The notes under the pieces were generated by a model. It searched no databases and had not been told where the DNA came from. It saw only the letters and a list, made by a program, of their open reading frames with translations. Shown here piece by piece: positions 1 through 22,500 of a stretch of DNA of 22,500 bases. The stretch is from Botryococcus braunii (lineage: Eukaryota > Chlorophyta > Trebouxiophyceae), in the NCBI GenBank assembly GCA_002005505.1, contig KV908713.1, positions 43,078 through 65,577 of the forward strand, in the 5' to 3' direction. Position 1 is the stretch's first letter, and each line of letters starts with the position of its first letter. The position numbers and the translations under genes were made by a program.

Positions 1-62
<62 letters not shown>
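1..62. repeat. (AC)n microsatellite, cut by the window edge
   Basis: About 31 AC units from the first base. Confidence 0.98.
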
Positions 63-64
<2 letters not shown>

Positions 65-573
65 ACACCTGCAACAAAGCTGGCCGTGGCCCTTGCATAC
101 CCATGCCATCTCCAACCCTAAGAGCCACCCCTTCACTAGGAAAACCAACTTTCCAGCAAGGCTCCTCCAGGGCAAAGGTAGCGCTCCCCCCCCCCCTCCC
201 CCCAGGGATACACCTTGGGAGGAAGACAGGGCTTGCAGCCACCAGGTTGCTCCTTGACGCATTTCCCATTACCCCATCACTCCATTGCAGTTCCCAGTAC
301 CCCGTCACTCAATTACATGAACATCTGTAACCTCCAGCGACCCGCAACTCTCCTGAGCAAAAAGTGCCCAAAACCCGACCCCCTCTGAATCCACACCCCC
401 CCCCCACCCCGACCCCCTCAACAGATAAGCTGCCGCCCTTAAGGTTGTTGTAGCCCCAGCTTCAGAATGCTGAACGAGCAAATGCAGCAGAGATCTTTTG
501 TCCAGCCCGACTCCCGCAGAACTGCGGTAAAACCCGGGTGGCAGCATGGGACTGGTCTCTGCCATAAGGCGCT
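62..573. other. Repeat-flanked stretch with no confident gene
   Basis: Contains short C-runs (about 187-203 and 394-403). The minus-strand frame around 440-560 ([15 protein letters not shown]) could be a terminal exon of the unknown gene after the TTTTACCGCAG acceptor, but it cannot be tied to any upstream exon. Confidence 0.35.
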
Positions 574-604
574 CCCCCCCCCCCCAAAAAAAAAAAAAAA
601 AAAA
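574..604. repeat. C-run joined to A-run
   Basis: About 12 C then about 19 A. Confidence 0.95.
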
Positions 605-705
605 CACTCCAGGCGGGGGGAGAGGGAGGAAGAGAAGGGCTTGGGGTGGGTGGAAGCCAGAGAGAAATGAGAGGGATGGGGTGGAGAGAGGGGGGGTTCG
701 AGGCG

Positions 706-872
<167 letters not shown>

Positions 873-879
873 GCAGGGA

Positions 880-966
880 GTGTGGCTGCATTTCAGTTAT
901 TGAACTGCCAGGAGGGATGCGCTCTTGGCCAGTCCCACAGGATCTCCGTGCCTCACCATACTGTCC
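880..966 (-). CDS. Possible exon 5 of the unknown gene
   Basis: A good acceptor GTGGGTGTCTTTCAG|GGACAG in phase 0 leads into [20 protein letters not shown] and further open frame that runs into the (CT)n repeat (sense). The 3' end is not defined; a donor could be GTATG|GTGAGG only 10 nt in, or lie before the repeat. Confidence 0.25.
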
Positions 967-1105
967 CTGAAAGACACCCACTATCAACAGCCTGACCGTC
1001 AATTTTTAGGCCGCAATGACAGCTCCTGAAAGCCCATCCATTAACTCCCCATCTCTACCCAATGGAAAGGAGTACAGGGTAACCCGATACTCGCAGTCGG
1101 CCTAC

Positions 1106-1355
1106 CTCTCGGGAGTCGTGATTGCATTTGCAGTTGTCATCCCCCGCGGACACCAGAATGGTCTGGCTTCCATTTTTCGCATCAATGATTTCTACATCCA
1201 CAAGACATGGACACAAGTGGAGGTAATCCAAGTCAAAGCGAATGACTGTCGAAAGGTACTGGTCATCATTCCCATATCGATTTCGGTCAAGGTTCGTGCT
1301 GTATTGCAAATTATTGTCGTCCACCAAGCAGTGGCGCTTTAGCTCATCCGGCACT
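1106..1355 (-). CDS. Unknown gene, exon 4
   Basis: Acceptor CACCTTTCTGTGCAG|AGTGCC completes Arg from exon 3; donor CCCGAGAG|GTAGGC. 83 codons: VPDELKRHCLVDDNNLQYST, a stretch rich in Asp, Asn and Tyr, then CPCLVDVEIIDAKNGSQTIL and a C-x-C. The VEIIDAKNG...ILVSAGDD pattern has the look of a beta-propeller strand pair, but no family can be named. Confidence 0.5.
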
Positions 1356-1460
1356 CTGCACAGAAAGGTGCCATGTTACTTGCTACTTCCTACACTTTTC
1401 CCTTTCTTGCGCCTGTGTCTCACAGCCCACACAACACAACACCCCCCTCCCCAACACACG

Positions 1461-1544
<84 letters not shown>

Positions 1545-2640
1545 ACGCACACGCACACGCACACGCACGCGCACAGCGACACACACGCTCGTCCGCGCGC
1601 ACGAACATGCACTCGCATGCTCACAACCCCCCCCCCCCCAACAGAAATATATCCAGTCACGCCAACGCATGTATCTGAATCCCATGCTATTCTCTGACAA
1701 GCATCAACTGGACGACGGCCCGGTCCACTTCCTTGCAACACAGCAGGCACAAAAGTGGCTGACAGTCTTCTTCCCCATCTTCCAATCATTTTGTAGCCTC
1801 AGCTAAGGCCAATGTACTGCTCTCATGCTGAACCCCCTGCAAGCTTGTCCTTCTTTCTGCCTTTACATCACATTCAGTTCACAGCCCCAAAGCTGTCAAG
1901 GGGAAAGCATGATTGAGCACCCTTACCTGTGTGTTCCGCTGCTCAGTTCCACTACCTTGGTCCTTCGGGTATTAGCTGCTAAGATCTGCAGGACGCATTG
2001 CATTATTAGTGAAAGCTTTCTGACAGTGGGAGTCCCACCAGCAGTTTCAAAATACAGGGAAGCAGCCTTCAGGCTTGTATACCTATCCAAACAGCAACAC
2101 GGTAGTTCACCAGAGTGGGGAAGGCTTACGCTTAGAATGTTCCGACTATCCTCCCTCGCATTCTCAACATTGTTCAGGGTTGATAGGACCTGTCCACAGT
2201 AAGAAAAGTCATTATTGTGCATCACAGCACATTTCCAATGTCTTCACAAAAAGATTACCATTACCTGCAGGAATGCTGTCGTTACAGAGGCACAAGCCTC
2301 CGTTTCGGCTGGTAAATGCGGAGGTGCTTCGCCTTGGTCCCGTAGTTTATGAGGATAGTGGTCCCATCTAAAGTATGCTTTATACCTGCATGCAGTCAAA
2401 GCCGTGATCTCCCATAGTCTGTCCCATGGACCTCGGTTCGCCTCCATTTGTGAACCTCGATGTCAGTCCTGAAGTGATTGGTGTATCGGCCAGTGTCTTT
2501 ACCACTTTGACAACCAGCAATCCCCAGGGCACTTACAGCAGTTGATTATTCGTAGGTCGGGTTCTGCCATTCGTGGGACCCTTCATTTGTGGTTTGGTCT
2601 TCGCCGGTGCTTCTTCAATTTCATCGCCAGCCGAGCTCAT
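1106..2640 (-). CDS. Second minus-strand gene, function unknown (four phase-compatible exons; 3' end unresolved)
   Basis: Four segments join in frame through GT-AG introns: 2,640-2,537, 2,367-2,265, 2,189-1,927 and 1,355-1,106, phases 2, 0, 2, then 0. They give about 240 residues starting MSSAGDEIEEAPAKTKPQMK. I recognise no domain. Visible features are an acidic then Lys/Thr/Pro-rich N-terminus, a CCC cluster in exon 3, and in exon 4 HLCPCLVDVEIIDAKNGSQT followed by ILVSAGDDNCKCNHD, a Cys-containing beta-like stretch. The evidence is that all three junctions have usable splice sites and matching phase, with one open frame throughout. The chance of coincidence is not negligible. A further exon may follow at 966. 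The gene lies downstream of, and in the same direction as, the BRWD-like gene. Confidence 0.45.
1463..1570. repeat. (AC)n followed by ACACGC-type repeat
   Basis: About 36 AC units (to about 1,534), then about five ACACGC units and a GC-rich CACGC end. It lies in the intron between exons 3 and 4 of the unknown gene. A C-run follows at 1,627-1,639. Confidence 0.95.
1927..2189 (-). CDS. Unknown gene, exon 3
   Basis: Acceptor TTCTTACTGTGGACAG|GTCCTA, donor ACACACAG|GTAAGG, both good. 87 codons plus two bases: VLSTLNNVENAREDSRNILS, GELPCCCLDRYTSLKAASLY, then a helix-like KLSLIMQCVLQILAANTRRT. No domain recognised. Confidence 0.5.
2265..2367 (-). CDS. Unknown gene, exon 2
   Basis: Acceptor AAGCATACTTTAG|ATGGGA, donor TTCCTGCAG|GTAATG. 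One base completes Leu from exon 1, then WDHYPHKLRDQGEAPPHLPA and an Ala/Thr-rich end. A different frame (TTILINYGTKAKHL) is also open but does not fit the phases. Confidence 0.4.
2537..2640 (-). CDS. Unknown gene, first exon with ATG
   Basis: ATG at 2,638-2,640, 34 codons plus two bases, donor CTGCT|GTAAGTGCC (strong). Reads MSSAGDEIEEAPAKTKPQMK and then a short Asn/Thr/Arg-rich end. The upstream frame stays open for about 40 codons, so the true start may lie further up. Confidence 0.45.
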
Positions 2641-3082
2641 ACTCCTGCCCCCTCTGGGGCCTAGCCAGTGAGACCCACAGTATTGTAAAGTTGATGTAAT
2701 CACTGGAAACCAGGGTCCTGAGTTTTGGAAGAAACAAGATTACTCCCAACGACCTCCGTCCAGGTGCGGTACCCTTCTCGTCAGAACAAAATCCGAGAAA
2801 GGGCGAAGACGCCAGTGAAGTAAGACTTTGAGGACAATCTATTCCCAACTCTACGCAAGAATGTGCCGTTCTGAGAAGATTGATGACATCGGCAAACCGA
2901 CCTCCATCACCTACAAAGGGTGAGATACCAATCACAACGGTCGGAAAACCCCCTTGATTGACCACAGCTAAGGCAGGTTCACCAACAATAACAACTTCAA
3001 CGTACCAAAGACAGGGCAAGGACGCGAACAGGCAGTTGAGGAGGACGGAAAGAAGCCCGTCAAGCGCCGGAAGCTCCCGTTA
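2621..3082 (-). other. Unrecognised open frame with faint retropepsin-like stretch
   Basis: About 150 codons without a stop. WYVEVVIVGEPALAVVNQGG then TVVIG has the strand-turn-strand spacing of retroelement aspartic proteases (VxVxIxG-x-x-x-x-A-[LV]-[VL]-D-[ST]-G), but the catalytic Asp position reads Asn and the Ser/Thr position reads Gln, so it would be inactive if homologous at all. It overlaps, in another frame, the ATG exon at 2,537-2,640. Could be a decayed retroelement, or chance. Confidence 0.2.
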
Positions 3083-3100
3083 GCATTACCTTCGAAACCC

Positions 3101-3379
3101 CTAACCCGTGGTTCGCTGGAAGATCGGCCAACCGGTCGTCGTCAATCTTCGGTTGGTAAGCTCCGCCTCCAGCCTCCGATTTTGCCCACGTGTTGAGCCC
3201 TCCGACGTGGGAGGGAGATTTATCTGAGATCTAAGGGCATCGGAAAATTTTGTCCTCGTATGCTCGTGCTCTCCTTCAAGGCGAGCCGCCGCCAGCCAAT
3301 GCAGAAATTTACGCGGAAGAGGTCCTTTGGACAAGGTGGAAAAGCGGACATACAGCCTAGTCTGCGGCATCTGATTCAT
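3101..3379 (-). other. Unrecognised minus-strand open frame
   Basis: 92 codons including LPRKFLHWLAAARLEGEHEH. No family recognised. It lies upstream of, and in the same direction as, the open frame at 2,621-3,082, so the two could be pieces of one decayed element. Confidence 0.2.
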
Positions 3380-3493
3380 GTGACAGGCAACAACTGACAG
3401 TTAATCTTAACAGGTGATTACGAGGAAAAAGGAACCCAAAAAGGGGACCCTGGTTGGCATTCCCCATGATCCAGACGCTGTCGGCCGCCCACG

Positions 3494-3766
3494 TAAACCA
3501 ATGGCAGTAATCCAGGCCCTATTATGGCAAACCCAATTAAGGATACAGGCCCCGCTCTGGGCCTGACATTGTCGAGGCAACACGGTATGCTTGCGTCGTT
3601 AGATGCTTTGGCAGGCCTTTCTCACAAAAGCTCTGCTCGTTATCCTGACCTGCGTATGTTCTCAGTGAACCGGTACAACTTATTTGTACCACAAGTTCCA
3701 TCATCCTTTTGGATGGCCCTGGATGAACGTTGGAAGGTGTGGAAGACGATGACGGCTGAGGGCTGA
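3494..3766 (+). other. Unrecognised plus-strand open frame
   Basis: An open frame of about 90 codons ending TGA at 3,764-3,766, with the first ATG at 3,524. It contains PSSFWMALDERWKVWKTMTA. No homology is recognised and no convincing partner exon was found. It may be chance or a decayed fragment. Confidence 0.2.
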
Positions 3767-4187
3767 CTCGTCAAAGCACTGTTACGTGAACCATGCACAA
3801 CAGTCGTTTCAGTGATTGTGTCCACACGTCCCCACGCCATTTTTCCCGCACGATCTACCTAGCTTCCCTCGGTGCTAGGGGCCTTTACAGCAGTCCTACA
3901 TGCCACGGATTAGCCCGCGAATCTCAAATGCATCTCTCACTTTATCCAGCCACGCCCCGACGAGCCTCAGCATGGCCATAGCATCTTCCTTGCTTTTGTG
4001 GCGGACAAAGAGGATCTCGCTTAACTCGCTCGAAACGCTCCAGTTCCCAAAGCACTTTCACATGACATGATACCCCGGCTAGCGGTTCTGGACACTGAGT
4101 GATTGATAAGAGTGTAAAAGTGTGCATTACCCGGCATACGCACAGATTACGGTGGTAACACTGACTGGTTATTGCCACCCCCGCTGT

Positions 4188-4236
4188 CCCCCACCCCCCC
4201 AACCCCCCCAAGGGGGGGGGGGGGGGGAGGGGAGAG
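4188..4236. repeat. Inverted C-run/G-run
   Basis: Two C-runs of 7-8 separated by AA, then AA, then about 17 G and AGGGG. The C and G arms can fold on each other, and either strand alone has several G-tracts. Confidence 0.9.
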
Positions 4237-4706
4237 CAACTGTATGGGGTTGAGTACTGCGTGTTCTGTGCTATAGGGCAGTGGGGCAACGTATGCACTG
4301 TCTAGTTACATGTGGGGCAGATTCTACATGCTTCATTCCCATATGTGCCCCTGGCAGCACACGTTTAAAATTAAGAGTGAAGCCTATTCTAACCGCACAC
4401 GTTTACCTTTTTCTTATGCCACTGTCTGGCAGCTTAATCAGCCATGGCTCTCCCCTAGACTTACATGACACGCAACAGGAGTGGTCAGTTCCTCAAAACA
4501 GAGTCGCCATCTTGCGCACTTCCGTGCTTCACAGCCAAGCTTGCCAGCCTTGGCTGCAATACCTTCACCTCCGTTCCTCCCAAGCATATTTCTGGAGTGT
4601 CTGCAAAACCTCTTCGTCTCTTTCCTGAAAATATCCGAGCAGAGACTGGACGGCCAAACCCAAAGCCCGCAAGGAGCAATCCAACTAACTACAAATGAAT
4701 TACTGC

Positions 4707-4733
4707 CCCCCCCCCCCCACACACACACACACA
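4707..4733. repeat. C-run plus short (AC)n
   Basis: About 13 C followed by about eight AC units. Confidence 0.9.
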
Positions 4734-4740
4734 CTCATGC

Positions 4741-5485
4741 ATTGGGCGTAAGCTAAGGCATGCGCATGCACACATGCAATCCTGTGGGCTCACATACACC
4801 GCATGCATGATTGTACATAAACAGTGCCTGTGTGAACACAACTACATAAAAATTGAGGCGTATGCATGTTTGTCAAGTCATGCTGGCCAATGAACCTGTT
4901 GCCTTTGCAACATGGTGAATCATGTTGGGTGCAAGCCAACAGGGATTACATTACTTTCCAACTTCATAGTTGTTCACAAGCATCTGGGTCACGAGTGCTA
5001 GATAGCGGCTGGTAATTATCTGGCATCTTGAAAGTGTAAAGGCCATTGTCTCGGCCAATGACGTATGGACTCCGAATACCCCAGCCACCAATGCCACTTG
5101 CCCTTGTCAGCAAAGGTCAGACACTTCAAAAGTTGAGTGAGTCAATAGACCGACATCAACATGTGCTGTCCCGCCTCAGTCAAAGGCACAGGTCAGCGTT
5201 CTAAAACATTGATGCGTCTCAAGGGTTGCAAGGCAGGACGGCTTCACTCCTCCAAAGCTCCACACCTATCACATGGCAATCAGGTCTTTTGGGACCTGCT
5301 GGCAGGAGCGCTGCAGTGTGCATCTAGGTCCCAGGCCTTGAGCTGGTCAAAAACCTCCCAGATATGAAGGCAATACAGTCTTCTTCGAGACGACTTCCCG
5401 TAGAGGAGAGAAACCCTTCGCTCCTCTAGCTAGGTGAGATCTAAAGAAAGACGACGACGTTTGCGGACTCGCCACACGGTCTAAC
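4741..5485 (-). other. Downstream region of the BRWD-like gene (3' UTR expected)
   Basis: No coding sequence was recognised. No sense AATAAA occurs between the stop and about 4,300. A sense TGTAA (plus TTACA at 4,946-4,950), the poly(A) signal used in green algae, lies about 540 nt after the stop; a five-base motif is weak evidence. Confidence 0.35.
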
Positions 5486-21263
<15,778 letters not shown>

Positions 21264-21464
21264 CTGGTGAAGGAGAAAAAGTAAGTTTTGGTTAATGAGA
21301 CAGACTCTTCGTGTTTTGATACATTGGTCTCCTTTGAAACGTACCTCACCTCCGTTCTCGCTATTTCATGATGCGCTTTCGACTGGTTCAGTGCAAGGTC
21401 AGGCACTCACAAGCAAGGCCTTATGTACTCCAGAATGCCAAAGTATGCTAAAATTTTGTTTAAC

Positions 21465-21553
21465 CTTATAAGGACGTGTCCAGATGACTGCCTCATCATC
21501 TGTTTGGCCAGCACAGAAGCCAGCAAAGCAGAGGCACTCCTCCCTGACCAGTC
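21465..21553 (-). CDS. Possible N-terminal exon of the BRWD-like gene
   Basis: An acceptor CTGCAG|GACTGG and a donor TATAAG|GTTAAA enclose 29 codons plus two bases, rich in Ala, Ser and Leu (SASALLASVLAKQMMRQSS). The two leftover bases AG join the A that opens the next exon to give Arg in the correct frame. No clear family similarity is visible here, so the support is phase and splice signals only. The weak GTTAAA donor is a concern. Confidence 0.3.
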
Positions 21554-22014
21554 CTGCAGCTATGCCAGTGTTTGCGGTCCTGCTTTCAGGTTTCTGGCAC
21601 ATGGTTGCTAATGTTCCTAAGAAGTCAGGTGTATTCATGTGCAGACGCCTGAAGAAGCAGGCCAGCGGCTACCCAACGAAACTCCTCGCTTGACCTGGTT
21701 TACGTGCAGTGAGTCCGACGTCGAACGGGAAGGGAACAGGCATTACCGCAACGCTGGAACTCACAAAAATGAGTTAAGACTTGCAACCTGCTTCTCCCGT
21801 CTCTCGTTTCTGCATACCAGGTGTAAGAGGGAGGGCTAGACCGACAACGCACCGAAAATATCCGTTCGATATGGCAGGAGTCCTCTGTCGGTCGCTTCCT
21901 TCTCAAGAACGGCTGCGGCTTCTGGGCAAGATTGATAAAGCTGATGCAATATCAGAAAATGCAACTCCTCCTTGTCCACCTTTTCTCCAATACCCCCTTT
22001 TTAGAAACCTTTAC

Positions 22015-22115
22015 TGACGGACCTTCGAGCCCGTTTTCGCCTGCTACCGACTTTTGAAGGGAATGTCTTGCACATGCGCTACCAAGAGTCCTCATCGTAA
22101 TGAAGTACAGCGCGA
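22015..22115 (-). CDS. Possible N-terminal exon of the BRWD-like gene (LisH-like segment)
   Basis: The minus strand reads VALYFITMRTLGSACARHS followed by about 15 more residues. This resembles, weakly, the plant BRWD N-terminal helix (Y-F-x-x-M-x-x-L-x-S-x-C-x-R spacing). The donor would be TCA|GTAAAG at 22,014. The acceptor after GAACATTTGAAG is poor in pyrimidines, and a stop lies in frame just upstream. The exon ends in phase 0, which matches the next candidate exon at 21,553. It could be chance similarity. Confidence 0.25.
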
Positions 22116-22500
22116 CTTCAAATGTTCGCAAACATCAGCTACATTTTAAACAGGCTCGCCTTTGGCCACCATAGCGGTGGACCTGACTCTGTGTGCCTAA
22201 AACATGTTGTTTGCGTAAGGCAAACAATGACAAGAGCCCGCTGAAGCTTACGTCTTGCTATTTTAAGCCCCGTCAAAGCCGCAGCGCACACCCCAGGTTT
22301 CTCTAGCAGGGAGAACTATTGCACGCTTTGAGAGTTCAAGCACATTTGCGATGCACCCATCATCAACTGCATATCCACGGTGAATAGGCTGCTCCTAGAA
22401 GCCTTAAGTCCTCTCTCAACTGTCCCACAGCAAACGGCCGGACTACAGCGCTAGTGGTAGGTGCTTGTGAATACACACCTTATATTCAATCATCTCTCAG
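22116..22500. other. Right edge without confident feature
   Basis: No repeats and no recognisable exon. The start of the BRWD-like gene and its promoter are expected here or beyond the window. Confidence 0.4.

Larger units (their letters stand above)
2641..4187. other. Stretch with no confident gene
   Basis: Contains only the three unexplained open frames listed at 2,621, 3,101 and 3,494. A plus-strand reading with donor GGTTG|GTAAGC (3,157) and acceptor TTAATCTTAACAG (3,414) is also conceivable but unsupported by similarity. Confidence 0.4.

Noticed and set aside
2244..2367. Alternative frame TTILINYGTKAKHLRIYQ
   Set aside because: Protein-like, but it ends in a stop and does not match the phase of the neighbouring exons.

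Overview
This is eukaryotic nuclear DNA: spliced genes with GT-AG introns, dense microsatellites ((AC)n, (GA)n, (TA)n, long C, G, A and T runs) and no bacterial-style gene packing. Nearly all recognisable coding sequence is on the minus strand. The organism cannot be named from the sequence. The main gene has WD40 repeats and only one bromodomain, the arrangement known from plant BRWD proteins; animal BRWD/PHIP proteins carry two. That, with moderate introns and heavy simple repeats, makes an alga or other member of the green lineage a reasonable guess, but it is inference.

From about 21.3 kb (possibly 22.1 kb) down to 5,486 runs one large BRWD/PHIP-type gene, read right to left. I could reconstruct 21 coding exons with fair to good support plus two weak N-terminal ones. 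Most junctions keep the reading frame and have splice sites close to consensus. In protein order: an N-terminal YADLQKRY-type helical segment, an eight-unit WD40 propeller (exons 20.6 to 15.1 kb), a charged acidic/basic linker (14.4 to 11.2 kb), the conserved VPQMGDDVVY block and following beta-rich region (10.9 to 9.2 kb), a single bromodomain with the acetyl-lysine-contact Asn (8.6 to 7.1 kb), and a long Arg/Ser/Pro-rich tail ending at the stop at 5,486. The visible part encodes roughly 1,840 residues. The family reads acetylated chromatin, and in several lineages acts as a CUL4-DDB1 substrate receptor.

Introns hold the simple repeats, a small TA-flanked inverted-repeat transposon (MITE-like, 20,030-20,189), a 57-bp tandem duplication that copies a 5' splice site in frame (8,341-8,444), an 18-bp perfect palindrome (9,703-9,720) and a hairpin (13,409-13,443).

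Left of 5,486, about 2.8 kb has no confident gene, only unexplained open frames (one with a faint retropepsin-like stretch). From 2,640 down to about 1,106 four phase-compatible minus-strand exons make up a second gene that I do not recognise. Its 3' end is lost in the repeat-rich first kilobase. No RNA gene, CRISPR array, operon or bacterial element was seen.
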